NCBI GenBank assembly: GCA_022771205.1
Contig: JALFCF010000001.1
Location: 1-64,000 of the forward strand
Source: Mycoplasmatota bacterium
GTDB lineage: Bacteria; Bacillota_I; Bacilli_A; RF39; UBA660
Direction: 5' to 3'
DNA length: 64,000 bases
Shown: positions 52,943 through 62,763 of the stretch, piece by piece
Position numbering within the stretch: the stretch's first letter is position 1
Layout of the letters: every line of letters begins with the position of its first letter
Program-made: the position numbers and the translations under genes
Notes under the pieces: model-generated
Seen by the model: the letters and a program-made list of their open reading frames with translations, nothing else
Database searches by the model: none
What the model was told of the DNA's origin: nothing

Positions 52943-54941
52943 ATTTAACAATAGTAACAGTTATTGTATCACAAAAGTTTTTCCAATGACCATCTAAGCT
53001 AATACAAACGCTACCGGGAGTTGTATCACCATTAGGGCAAGAAGTAACAAAATTCCAACTAAATTTATGATTTGGGTTTAACTGTTCAATAATTCTTTTT
53101 GTTTCTTCTCCATTAGATCCTGCTTGGATATTTAAAGTATCACCTTGAGATTTATCACAAGAAGGTGGTTCAGGTTCAGGATCTGGAGTAGGAGTAGAAT
53201 TGCCTCCACCACCACCAGAATTACTAGAACCAGAGTTTCCAGAAGAATTAGAACTACTAGAACTATTGTCTTCACGATATTCTGTTTGTTTACCACTACT
53301 TAAAGTGATGGTAATTGTAGTACCACTACTTACTTTACTACCAGCACTAATAGATTGTTTAATAACAGTATTTTTTGATTTTGAACTGCTTTGAGTTACA
53401 AAGTTATAATTAAGTCCAGCTTCTTCTAAAGCATCAATAGCTTTACTTTTAGACATTCCTATAACATCTGGAACCTTACATTCTTTACCATCAGAAATAG
53501 TAACAACAATACTATCACCATTTTTAATAGTATCACCTTTTTTATATGAATAAGAAATGACTTCTCCTTGAGGAACATCATCACTAAATTCATGTTTTTC
53601 TTCATATGAGATATCATATTTATCTGCCCATTTTTTAAATTCATCGAAAGATTTAAAGTTCTCCATAACCAAGTTACCTTTAGAAATTACAACTTTAACA
53701 GTAGACCCTTGTTCAATTTTATCACCTTTATCATAATTTGCAGAAATAACATTGTTTTCTTTTACTGAATCATCATATTTATTGGTAAATTCTAATTTTA
53801 ATTTATTTTCTACTACCCATTCAGTAATCTCTACCATACTCATTTTCTTTAAGTCTGGAACTTTAATACTTTTACCTTTACTAATAGTAATTGTAACTTT
53901 ATTATCATCGCTATCCACTTTAACAGTATCACCAGCTTTAACACTTTGAACTGCTACATTACCACGTTCAATTTTATTAGAAAACTCTTTTTCTATTTCA
54001 TATTTGATACGATGCTGCTTTAAATAAAAGATAGCTTCAAATTCACTTTTATTTATTAAATCAGCCATTTTAACATCACTATTATCTAATTCTTCACCTA
54101 AAGAAAAAGTAAGTTTTAATTCATCACTACGCTTCATACTACCAGATTTATTTTGTTCAATAACAGTATCTTCAGCTTTATCAGATTTTTCGAAACTAAC
54201 ATCAACATTATTTAAATAATTATCTAAAACATAGTTTATAACACGTTCACTATTCCAACCATCCATATCAGGAACAATAATTTCTTTATCAGGATTTGGA
54301 CCTTCACTAACAGAAACTGTAAGTTCATTAATATCTTTTGTTTTTGTTCCTGATTCTATATCTTGTGAAATAATACTATATTCAGAAACCATATCACTAT
54401 ATTCATAATCTTGATTTAAAGTAACTTTATTTTTTTCAGCCCATTTAACAACATCTGTTAAACTCTTCCCAGTAAAATCTTCCACTTGTCCTAAAGATGG
54501 GATATTAACTATTCCTAAAGTTGTAAGCCCACCAAATAGATTAAATAACAATAAGAAAAAACTTCCTAAAAAGATAGTACCTTTTTTTCTATTAGGGTTA
54601 GTAACACATATCGCAATGAATAAAATAGAAAAAACAACTAAAAGTAAACTACTGATTAAAGAACTAAAGAAGTTACTAGTATTTTGCCCATTCCATAAAG
54701 TAATACCAAAATAAGTTAAACTACTAATAAGTGTTAAGAATAAGAAAAAATTAACGATAGGATGTTTCTTATTTTTATGAGAATATCCTTTTTCTTTTAC
54801 AGGGTAATCATCTCTTATCTCTCTAGCAACTTTTACTTCATCATTATCCTTTCGATTATAATTAGTTTGATTATAGTTGTGATTACGATTATGATAACTA
54901 TTTTTATTATAATGATGAGAAGATTTATTCTTCTGACTCAT
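52941..54941 (-). CDS. Kinase-less membrane protein with multiple PASTA domains
   Basis: 666 aa. The N-terminal about 60 residues are cytoplasmic and rich in His, Asn, Tyr, Lys and Ser. Three membrane helices follow (about 62-85, 91-115 and 123-148). The extracytoplasmic part has about six PASTA-like domains in a row, each with a shallow VPDxxG or IPxxxG start and a conserved acidic turn (for example VPDVIGMSKSKAIDALEEAG). A Ser/Gly-rich linker and a Cys-containing C-terminal beta domain end it. PASTA repeats bind peptidoglycan fragments and normally belong to Ser/Thr kinases (PrkC) or PBPs, but no kinase is present. Starts at the ATG at 54941 with GAGGTGATAGT. Confidence 0.85.
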   Translation of the reverse strand: MSQKNKSSHHYNKNSYHNRNHNYNQTNYNRKDNDEVKVAREIRDDYPVKEKGYSHKNKKHPIVNFFLFLTLISSLTYFGITLWNGQNTSNFFSSLISSLLLVVFSILFIAICVTNPNRKKGTIFLGSFFLLLFNLFGGLTTLGIVNIPSLGQVEDFTGKSLTDVVKWAEKNKVTLNQDYEYSDMVSEYSIISQDIESGTKTKDINELTVSVSEGPNPDKEIIVPDMDGWNSERVINYVLDNYLNNVDVSFEKSDKAEDTVIEQNKSGSMKRSDELKLTFSLGEELDNSDVKMADLINKSEFEAIFYLKQHRIKYEIEKEFSNKIERGNVAVQSVKAGDTVKVDSDDNKVTITISKGKSIKVPDLKKMSMVEITEWVVENKLKLEFTNKYDDSVKENNVISANYDKGDKIEQGSTVKVVISKGNLVMENFKSFDEFKKWADKYDISYEEKHEFSDDVPQGEVISYSYKKGDTIKNGDSIVVTISDGKECKVPDVIGMSKSKAIDALEEAGLNYNFVTQSSSKSKNTVIKQSISAGSKVSSGTTITITLSSGKQTEYREDNSSSSSNSSGNSGSSNSGGGGGNSTPTPDPEPEPPSCDKSQGDTLNIQAGSNGEETKRIIEQLNPNHKFSWNFVTSCPNGDTTPGSVCISLDGHWKNFCDTITVTIVK

Positions 54942-55072
54942 ACTATCACCTCATTATCTTATATATACATTATATAGTATAGAAAAAGAAATAGAAACAA
55001 ATTACAAAAACTAGACTGTAAAGTATACAAAAAAAGTAGAGTATGTTAAAATAAAAAGAGAAAGGTGAAAAT

Positions 55073-57388
55073 ATGAATACTTGGATAAAAAAGAATTTTA
55101 ATACGTTATTAATTATTTTTATATTACTACAACCAATATTAGATTTAATTACTGGTTTTGGCATTCATGTCTGGAATATGAATGTAACTTTAGGAATTGT
55201 TATTAGAATCATCTTTTTAATAATAATTCTGTATGCTGTAATGTTCATTTACAAAAAGAAAGAAAATTGGAAATATTATGGATTACTAATTATTTATGGA
55301 CTTCTTTATATACTAGGAATTGTCATTTTTAAAGATGGAACTGGTTTATTTTCTGAGATTCAAGGACTATGTAGAGTATTTTACTTCCCAGTATTATTGA
55401 TTGCTTTGTATAGTGTAAAAGATGAAATTAAAATTAGTAAAATGACTTTAATGGTAATATTAGTTACATATTTGATATGTATACTAGTACCAAATTGTCT
55501 AAATTTAGGATTTGAAACCTACGAAATAACAAAAAAGGGTACTCTTGGGTTCTTTAATTCAGCTAATGAAATAAGTGGCATTATTTCAATATTAACACCA
55601 ATTATGATATTGATTTTTGTTAAAAGCAAAAAAATAATTCCTATAATAATTATTTCATTAATATATTTATATATAATTTTAACAATAGGAACAAAAACAC
55701 CACTACTATCCTTAAGCATTACAGTATTTTTTGCTTACATATGGTTTGTTTATAAAGAGATAAAAGTAAAAAGATTGAAAAGAATTGGTATTAGTTTTAT
55801 TGCCTTAATGATATTTGTAATAGGATTAATATTAATATTACCTAAAACAACATTTTATAAAAATATAAAGACTCATCTAAATTATTTAAAATTAGATAGT
55901 GTTACAGAAGTCCTTGAAGATGAAGAGCTAGTTGATCATTTTATCTTTAGTCAAAGATTAACATTTATGGAAAATAGACAACAAGAATACATGGAAGCTA
56001 ATACATATCAAAAACTATTTGGTATAGGATATTTAAACGGTAAAAAAGATGCAAAAGCAGTTGAAATGGACTATTTTGATATTTACTATTCTCATGGAAT
56101 TATTGGTTTTATTATATATTTTGGTATATATGGTTATTTCTTTTATTTAATTATGAAAGAGAAAAAGAAATTAGATTTTGAGCAATATATGTTATATATT
56201 AGTGTATTGCTAAGTATATTTTTATCTTTCTTTACAGGTCATATTATAACAGCACCTGCAGTAAGTATTTTAGTAACAATTATTTTATTGATGTTAGTAA
56301 AAAATAAAAAGAAAAAGTTATTATTCACTGCATATAGTTTAAACTTGGGTGGTATAGAAACTGCGTTAATTAATTTAGTGAATAGAATTAATTTAGACAA
56401 ATATGATGTAGAAATATTATTAGAGAAAAAAGAAGGTATTTTCTTAGATAAAGTAAAAAAAGAAATTACAGTGAATGAGTTTAAAGTATATGATAATAAA
56501 AATGCTATAATCAGAAAAATATTAAATTTAAGTAAAAGAGTGTTATTTACCATAACAAATTATAAAGTATATGATTTTAGTTGTTGTTATGCAACATACA
56601 GTTTAAGTGGTAGTAAATTATCAAAAATAGCTAGTGATAATAAAGCTTTCTACGTTCATAACAATTACAAAGATTTATATAAGGATGAACGCAAAGAGAA
56701 AGAATTCTTTGATAATAGAGGAATAGAAAAATATGATCATATTATTTTTGTATCAAATGAATACCAAAAAGAATTTTTAAGACTTTATCCAAATTTAAAA
56801 GATAAAGTATTAGTTTTAAATAACTTTATTAATACAAAAGAAATATTAGAAAAAAGTAAAGAAAGCATAAAAGAGTCTAAGCCAAAAAATAAAACATTAT
56901 TTGTTTTTGTAGGAAGATTAGATGATGATGCTAAAAAAGTAGGAAGAGCAATACGCCTAGTAAAAGAATTGCCAGATACATGTTTATGGCTAGTAGGAGA
57001 TGGCCCAGCACGTGAAGAGTATGAAAAGCTAGTAAAGAAAGAAAAGTTAACTAGTAGAGTAAAATTTCTAGGTAGACAAAAGAATCCTTATCCATACATG
57101 AAAAAGGCAGACTATATTTTAATGACTTCTGACTATGAAGGATTCCCTGTAACATACCTAGAAGCAATAACGTTAGAAATACCAATTATCACAACAGTAG
57201 ATGTAAGTGATGATAAGTTAAATATTGGAAAAGATTATGCTTCTATTATTTCTAAAGATGAAAAAGAAATGTTAAAACAAGTAAAAGAAATTTTAAAAGA
57301 AAATAAAGTTCCTAAAAAAATTGATATTGAAAAACTACAATCAACAAGAATGACAGATTTTGAAAAGCTATTTGATGGAGTGATTTAA
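55073..57388 (+). CDS. O-antigen ligase-like polymerase fused to a GT4 glycosyltransferase
   Basis: 771 aa. The N-terminal half (about 1-415) has about ten membrane helices with the O-antigen ligase/polymerase pattern, including a long extracytoplasmic loop around GFFNSANEISGIISILTPI and the HGIIGFIIYFGIYGYFFYL end. The C-terminal half (about 420-771) is a cytoplasmic GT4-type glycosyltransferase: SLNLGGIETALINLVNRI, FVGRLDDDAKKVGRAIRLVK, and GTSDYEGFPVTYLEAITLE with the E-x7-E sugar-nucleotide motif (SDYEGFPVTYLEA). A fusion of polymer growth with sugar transfer. First gene of a surface glycan operon that continues to the window end; AAAGGTG precedes the ATG. Confidence 0.82.
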   Translation: MNTWIKKNFNTLLIIFILLQPILDLITGFGIHVWNMNVTLGIVIRIIFLIIILYAVMFIYKKKENWKYYGLLIIYGLLYILGIVIFKDGTGLFSEIQGLCRVFYFPVLLIALYSVKDEIKISKMTLMVILVTYLICILVPNCLNLGFETYEITKKGTLGFFNSANEISGIISILTPIMILIFVKSKKIIPIIIISLIYLYIILTIGTKTPLLSLSITVFFAYIWFVYKEIKVKRLKRIGISFIALMIFVIGLILILPKTTFYKNIKTHLNYLKLDSVTEVLEDEELVDHFIFSQRLTFMENRQQEYMEANTYQKLFGIGYLNGKKDAKAVEMDYFDIYYSHGIIGFIIYFGIYGYFFYLIMKEKKKLDFEQYMLYISVLLSIFLSFFTGHIITAPAVSILVTIILLMLVKNKKKKLLFTAYSLNLGGIETALINLVNRINLDKYDVEILLEKKEGIFLDKVKKEITVNEFKVYDNKNAIIRKILNLSKRVLFTITNYKVYDFSCCYATYSLSGSKLSKIASDNKAFYVHNNYKDLYKDERKEKEFFDNRGIEKYDHIIFVSNEYQKEFLRLYPNLKDKVLVLNNFINTKEILEKSKESIKESKPKNKTLFVFVGRLDDDAKKVGRAIRLVKELPDTCLWLVGDGPAREEYEKLVKKEKLTSRVKFLGRQKNPYPYMKKADYILMTSDYEGFPVTYLEAITLEIPIITTVDVSDDKLNIGKDYASIISKDEKEMLKQVKEILKENKVPKKIDIEKLQSTRMTDFEKLFDGVI

Positions 57389-57389
57389 G

Positions 57390-58298
57390 ATGCCAAAATT
57401 TAGTATTGTAATACCTGTATATAATGTTGAAAAATATATAAAAAGAACGTTAGATAATGTTTTTAATCAAACATATAAAGATTTTGAAGTAATTATAGTA
57501 AATGATGGCTGTACAGATAAAAGTATAGAACTAGCAAAAGAATATAAAGTAAAAATAGTAAATGACAAACATGTAGGAGTAAGTGAAGCAAGAAATATTG
57601 GCGAAAAGTATGCTAAAGGAGAATACTTACTATTTCTAGATAGTGATGATTATTGGGATAAAGAATTATTAGAAAATATCAATAATAGTCTAGATAATAA
57701 ACCGGATTTAGTAAGATTTCAAATTAGAACAGTAACTGATAAAGATGAAATAATAGATTATAATGAAGAAGAATTTGAAGGATTAAATGGAATAGAGGCT
57801 TTTAAAAAAATAGTAAATTTTCACTTTATAGAAAGTATTTGGTGCTATGCAATAAAGAGAGAATATTACGAAAAAGAAGAATTTAAATTTAAAAAAGATA
57901 CTATTCATGAAGATTTTGGACTAACTCCATTAATCATCATTAAAGCAAAAAAAGTAAATTCTATTTCTTATATAGGTTATAATTATTATCGAAGGTCAGG
58001 AAGTATAATGAACACTCCAGATTATAGTTGGACACAAAGAAAAGTACATGATTTTTATTATCATTATAAATATTTAAGAAAAGAGATAGAAAAATTAAAA
58101 GGGGATACTACAATATTTAAAAGTTATATTGCCAATAGTATGTTAAAAAAAATATGTGAATTAAATACGGAAGATTATAAAGTATATAGAAAAAAAATAA
58201 AAGAGGATAAAGTTGCAAAAGACTTATTGTCAGATACAATTCCGAGAAAAATAAAGAAAGTAGTAGTATCTATAAATCCTAGGTTGTATTATAAATAG
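57390..58298 (+). CDS. GT2 family glycosyltransferase
   Basis: 302 aa cytoplasmic inverting glycosyltransferase with the GT-A fold. FSIVIPVYNVEKYIKRTLDN opens, FEVIIVNDGCTDKS carries the first Asp, and FLDSDDYWDKE the metal-binding DxD. The acceptor region in the last about 120 residues is variable. It begins 1 nt after the fusion polymerase stop. It adds one sugar during assembly of the surface glycan; sugar and linkage cannot be told. Confidence 0.85.
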   Translation: MPKFSIVIPVYNVEKYIKRTLDNVFNQTYKDFEVIIVNDGCTDKSIELAKEYKVKIVNDKHVGVSEARNIGEKYAKGEYLLFLDSDDYWDKELLENINNSLDNKPDLVRFQIRTVTDKDEIIDYNEEEFEGLNGIEAFKKIVNFHFIESIWCYAIKREYYEKEEFKFKKDTIHEDFGLTPLIIIKAKKVNSISYIGYNYYRRSGSIMNTPDYSWTQRKVHDFYYHYKYLRKEIEKLKGDTTIFKSYIANSMLKKICELNTEDYKVYRKKIKEDKVAKDLLSDTIPRKIKKVVVSINPRLYYK

Positions 58299-58313
58299 AA
58301 GTAGAGGTGTCTT

Positions 58314-59312
58314 ATGAAAAAAGAAAATAAAAAAGAAGTAAAACAAACAAACGAAAAGAGAGAAAAAATATCAATAGTAGTTCCATGTTATAATGAGCAG
58401 GAATCGTTACCAATCTTTTATGAAGAAATAACAAAGATTGCTAAAGAAATGAAAGAGCAAGATTTTGAGTTTTTATTTGTAAATGATGGTAGTAAAGATA
58501 ATACTTTAAAAATTCTAAAAGATTTAGCTAAAAAAGATGATAGAGTAAGATTCATTTCTTTTTCAAGAAATTTTGGAAAAGAAGGGGGAATGTATGCTGG
58601 ACTTGAAAATGCGACAGGTGATTATGTTGCCATAATGGATGCAGATATGCAAGATCCACCAGAAATGGTTAAGACTATGTATCAAGATATTAAAAAAGAA
58701 GGCTATGACTGTGTAGCTTTATGTAGTCCAAATCATAGAGATTATGGATTAGTGAGAAAGTTCTTTACTAATTGTTGGTACAAACTAATTGGAAAAATAT
58801 CATCTACACCACAAGTACCAGGTGCAAGAGATTTTAGATTAATGAAAAGAAAAATGGTAGATGCCATTGTTAATATGAAAGAATATAATCGCTATTCTAA
58901 AGGAATATTTAGTTTTGTTGGATTTAATACCAAATGGATTGAATATGAAACACCAGAAAGAGCAGCTGGAACGTCTAAATTTAACTTCTGGAAACTATTT
59001 AAATATGCTTTAGAAGGAATATTAGCATTCTCAACAACACCACTTGTAATGGCTGCAATTATTGGACTAATTTTTTGTCTAATTGCTTTTATAGCGATAA
59101 TTGTAATTATTGTAAAAACATTAGCATTTGGTGACCCAGTAGGTGGATGGCCATCACTTGCGTGTATGATAATGTTTGTTAGTGGAGTACAATTATTCTT
59201 CCTAGGAGTATTTGGAATGTATATGTCTAAATTATATTTAGAAGTAAAGAAAAGACCTATCTATATTGCTTCTGAAACAGAAAAGGACGTAAAGGAAGAG
59301 AAACATGACTGA
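58314..59312 (+). CDS. Membrane GT2 glycosyltransferase (GtrB/DPM-like)
   Basis: 332 aa. An N-terminal charged stretch (about 25 residues) leads into a GT-A domain (ISIVVPCYNEQESLPIFYEE, FVNDGSKDNT, VAIMDADMQDPPEM, ARDFRLMKRKMVD) and two C-terminal membrane helices (about 240-265 and 275-300). This is the architecture of polyprenyl-phosphate sugar synthases of the GtrB/dolichol-phosphate mannose type, which load a sugar onto undecaprenyl phosphate for use by GT-C enzymes. The DUF6056 proteins nearby may be its users. It overlaps the next gene by 8 nt. Confidence 0.85.
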   Translation: MKKENKKEVKQTNEKREKISIVVPCYNEQESLPIFYEEITKIAKEMKEQDFEFLFVNDGSKDNTLKILKDLAKKDDRVRFISFSRNFGKEGGMYAGLENATGDYVAIMDADMQDPPEMVKTMYQDIKKEGYDCVALCSPNHRDYGLVRKFFTNCWYKLIGKISSTPQVPGARDFRLMKRKMVDAIVNMKEYNRYSKGIFSFVGFNTKWIEYETPERAAGTSKFNFWKLFKYALEGILAFSTTPLVMAAIIGLIFCLIAFIAIIVIIVKTLAFGDPVGGWPSLACMIMFVSGVQLFFLGVFGMYMSKLYLEVKKRPIYIASETEKDVKEEKHD

Positions 59313-60270
59313 TATCAGTATCATCGTCCCAATTTATAATGCGGAAAAGTATTTAAATAAATGTATTAAATCACTAATAAATCAAACAAAAGAGGAATTA
59401 GAATTTATCTTAGTAAATGATGGTTCTACAGATTCTTCAGAAGAAATTATTAAAACTTATAAAGATAAAAGGATTAAATACTTTAAAAATAAAAATCAAG
59501 GTATTGGAAAGACAAGAAACTTTGGAATAGAAAAGGCAACAGGAAAATACATAATGTTTTTAGATAGTGATGACTATCTTAGAGAAGATGCCTGTCAAAT
59601 TTTATATGATAAAGCAGAAACAGAAAAATTAGATCTAGTAATATGTGATTTTTATAGAGTAGAAGAGAAAAATGATTTTCAAGAAAAAATAATTATTCCA
59701 GAATTCAAAAATACAACATTAAAAGAAAATAAAAATTTATTATTAGATGTAAATCTAGCACCTTGGAACAAGCTTTACAAAGCAAGCCTTTTAAAGAAAA
59801 ATAAAATTAAATTTGTAGAAAATTTGAAATATGAAGATGCTCCATTTGTAGTAGAAGCAATGGATAAAGCTAAAAAAATTGGACAAGTTCCAGAATGCTT
59901 AAATTATTACATTATTCATAAGAATAGTGAAACTACAGTAAGAGATAAAAGAGTGTTTGATATAATAGAAATCGTTGATAAGATAAGAAAGTATTTTTCT
60001 GAAAGAAAAGAGTTCACAGAAACTGTGGATAAATTATCTGTAAGAATCCTAACTAACTATACAATCCAGCAAAGAGTACAACAAGATAAAAAAGTAGGAA
60101 CGGAATTTATTGATAGAGCTTTCAAATACATGAAAGAAAATATTCCTGATTATAAAAGTAATAAATATTATGAAAATAGAGGATTTTTAAGAAGAACAAT
60201 AGAAAAAAATAAATTCTTAACAAAAACATATTTTAATTATTATAGGAAGAAGCACAAGATTGGAGAATGA
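59305..60270 (+). CDS. GT2 family glycosyltransferase
   Basis: 321 aa, GT-A fold. ISIIVPIYNAEKYLNKCIKS, FILVNDGSTDSSEEI, KNQGIGKTRNFGIEKATGKY and MFLDSDDYLREDA give the nucleotide- and metal-binding core, and LAPWNKLYKASLLKKN is typical of the C-terminal acceptor part. There is no membrane helix. It overlaps the GtrB-like gene by 8 nt upstream and a DUF6056 gene by 4 nt downstream. It adds a sugar to the lipid-linked glycan. Confidence 0.85.
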   Translation: MTDISIIVPIYNAEKYLNKCIKSLINQTKEELEFILVNDGSTDSSEEIIKTYKDKRIKYFKNKNQGIGKTRNFGIEKATGKYIMFLDSDDYLREDACQILYDKAETEKLDLVICDFYRVEEKNDFQEKIIIPEFKNTTLKENKNLLLDVNLAPWNKLYKASLLKKNKIKFVENLKYEDAPFVVEAMDKAKKIGQVPECLNYYIIHKNSETTVRDKRVFDIIEIVDKIRKYFSERKEFTETVDKLSVRILTNYTIQQRVQQDKKVGTEFIDRAFKYMKENIPDYKSNKYYENRGFLRRTIEKNKFLTKTYFNYYRKKHKIGE

Positions 60271-61613
60271 GTAATATGATAGAAAAAATAAAAAACATAA
60301 AGCTTTCTAAAAAACAACAAAACATTATTATTTTAGCTAGCATATTTATGACGATGTTAGTTCTAAATTTATTAACCCCTTTAATTGCAGATGATTATTC
60401 TTATTCATTAAGTTTAGACGGAACTAAAATAAATAGTGTTATAGATGTTATAAATTATCAATGGTGGCATTACTTCAATTGGGGTGGAAGAACAATTGCT
60501 CACACATTAGCTCAAATATTTTTATTATTCCCCAAAACAGTATTTAGTATTGTTAACCCAATCATTTATGTTTTATTAATATATCTAATGTACTTACATA
60601 TCAGAGGAGAAAAAGAGGATAAACCAATTTACTTAATTCTTATTCATTTAGGATTATGGTTTTTACTACCTGTGTTTGGACAAACATGTTTATGGCTAAT
60701 AGGTTCATGCAATTACTTATGGACAACTGTTCTTATACTATGGTTTTTATGGATATATAGAAAAAATAATACCTCTGCATCTATATATAAAATAATAGGA
60801 ATATTTTTATTAGGAATCATAGCCGGATGGACAAATGAAAATACTTCAGCAGGATTATTAGTAATTATTATTGGATATTTAATTGTCCAGAAAATTGTAA
60901 ATAAGAAATCTAAATTTTCAAAAGTTCAAATTAGTGGATTAATAGGAGCATTAATTGGTTTTGCATTAATGATATTAGCGCCAGGAAATTATATTAGAAA
61001 TGCTGAATTTCAAGATAATACCTTTATCATTATTAAATGGCTAAAAAGAGCAATTAACATTACTTTAACAGCAGAAAATTATTTAATGCCAATAATTATA
61101 TTATTAGTAATTTTAATATCTATAAAAATTTATAATAAAAAGAAAATAGAAAATGACATTTACATTTTTATAGTTGGTGGTTTAGCTAGTATTTATTCTA
61201 TGATTTTATCTCCAACATTTCCAGAAAGATCTTGGACAGGAGTAATAGTTTTTCTTTTAATAGCAACATTAATTTCTTTGTATGACCTAGATAAAATAAA
61301 TAAAATATATAAAGTAATTGTTATTGACTTATGTGTCATATTGTCAATCATTTATATTGGACAATATATTTCTGCTGCATTAGATATAAATCATTTAAGA
61401 GGAACTTGGGCAAGTAGAATAGAGACCATTTCAAAAGAAAAAGAAAAGGGAAATAAAAAAATAATATTAGACCCATATTATACTAGTAATTCCAAAAATC
61501 CAATTTATGGATTAAGCGATATAACAGAAGATGCTAAAGTTTGGCCAAACACATCAATAGCAAAATATTATGGCCTAAAAAGTATTAAGGTAAATCAATC
61601 AATTAACGAGTAG
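60267..61613 (+). CDS. DUF6056-type membrane protein (GT-C-like)
   Basis: 448 aa with about ten membrane helices. The first extracytoplasmic loop holds LIADDYSYSLSLDG with the paired Asp typical of GT-C glycosyltransferase active sites; WWHYFNWGGRTIAH, GWTNENTSAG, APGNYIRNAEF and PTFPERSWTG are conserved with the second copy at 62735. This family is often found in surface glycan loci and is thought to transfer a sugar from a polyprenyl phosphate. It overlaps the preceding GT2 gene by 4 nt. Substrate unknown. Confidence 0.78.
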   Translation: MSNMIEKIKNIKLSKKQQNIIILASIFMTMLVLNLLTPLIADDYSYSLSLDGTKINSVIDVINYQWWHYFNWGGRTIAHTLAQIFLLFPKTVFSIVNPIIYVLLIYLMYLHIRGEKEDKPIYLILIHLGLWFLLPVFGQTCLWLIGSCNYLWTTVLILWFLWIYRKNNTSASIYKIIGIFLLGIIAGWTNENTSAGLLVIIIGYLIVQKIVNKKSKFSKVQISGLIGALIGFALMILAPGNYIRNAEFQDNTFIIIKWLKRAINITLTAENYLMPIIILLVILISIKIYNKKKIENDIYIFIVGGLASIYSMILSPTFPERSWTGVIVFLLIATLISLYDLDKINKIYKVIVIDLCVILSIIYIGQYISAALDINHLRGTWASRIETISKEKEKGNKKIILDPYYTSNSKNPIYGLSDITEDAKVWPNTSIAKYYGLKSIKVNQSINE

Positions 61614-61635
61614 TTTCAAAAATCAGGAGGTAAAT

Positions 61636-62763
61636 ATGAGCTTAGACAAAAGAATAAAATATTGCGATTTTCTAAGAGGATTAGCAATGATTTTAGTGAT
61701 ACTTATTCACATATATTCTATATATAGAGGAATATATTTTAATAAAAATAAAATATATTATTTCATATTATCTCTTGGTGATTCATTTACAAGAATAGCG
61801 GTTCCTACCTTTTTTATGATAACCGGTATATTTATGTTAAATAAAAGCTATGATGAGAGTTATAAAGATTATCTACTTAAGAGAATGCCAAAATTAATAG
61901 TAACATTTATAATATTTTCTGGCATTTATTACATATATGAAGCACACAGAACATCAAATGAATTATCAATTTTATATTTTTGCCAAATATTAACAACATA
62001 TGGTGGATTTAAATATCATTTATGGTTTATGTATGAAATAATTAGAATATATTTTTTAATCCCATTTATAAGTGTATTAGTAAAGAATTTGACAAGAGAA
62101 AAACTGAAAGATTTAATAATATTAATTTTTATATTAGGGAACATATTACAGTTTTCCCAATGGTTTACATACAAATATGAAATAAACTTATTTGCAGGAA
62201 TTTCTTTTTCAAGTTTAGCTATTTGCACAAACTATTTACTATTAGGGTATTATTTATTCAAATATGACATATCTAAAAAGTCAAGAATAAAAATATATAT
62301 TGTAGGAATAATTAGTATCTTTTTGATGCCAATAGCAGACATAATTTATTTGGGCAATGTTAGAAGTGGAGACGATGTAATTTATACTGTATCTTCCATT
62401 TTTCCAATATTTCCTGCCATCGGAATATTTGTGCTCTTCAAGTATAATTATAATAAATTCCATGTTCCGGCCGTTATAGAAAAAGTAATGAGCAAAATTG
62501 CCAAAAATAGTTTGTACATATATATGGTTCATGTAATCATATTAGAGTATTTAAATAGATTTCTTCAAAATCTTTTTAATATTGATAGTTTTATACAAGT
62601 GATTTTACTAATATTTATTCTTCTAATTTTAACAACCATATTATCACTTATATGTAGTGTAATAATAAATTACATATATAATTTTGTAGAAGATAAAATA
62701 AAAAAGATCATAAGAATGTGGAAAGGAAAAATATATGAAAAGCAAAAAAATAGACAAAACTAA
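61636..62763 (+). CDS. Acyltransferase 3 family membrane protein
   Basis: 375 aa with about ten membrane helices. RIKYCDFLRGLAMILVILIH at the start has the family's conserved Arg and His, followed by FTRIAVPTFFMITGIFM and YHLWFMYEIIRIYFLIP. These proteins move an acetyl or other acyl group across the membrane to decorate glycans (OatA, WecH and relatives). AGGAGG lies before the ATG. It overlaps the following DUF6056 gene by 29 nt. It likely O-acylates the glycan made by this operon. Confidence 0.88.
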   Translation: MSLDKRIKYCDFLRGLAMILVILIHIYSIYRGIYFNKNKIYYFILSLGDSFTRIAVPTFFMITGIFMLNKSYDESYKDYLLKRMPKLIVTFIIFSGIYYIYEAHRTSNELSILYFCQILTTYGGFKYHLWFMYEIIRIYFLIPFISVLVKNLTREKLKDLIILIFILGNILQFSQWFTYKYEINLFAGISFSSLAICTNYLLLGYYLFKYDISKKSRIKIYIVGIISIFLMPIADIIYLGNVRSGDDVIYTVSSIFPIFPAIGIFVLFKYNYNKFHVPAVIEKVMSKIAKNSLYIYMVHVIILEYLNRFLQNLFNIDSFIQVILLIFILLILTTILSLICSVIINYIYNFVEDKIKKIIRMWKGKIYEKQKNRQN

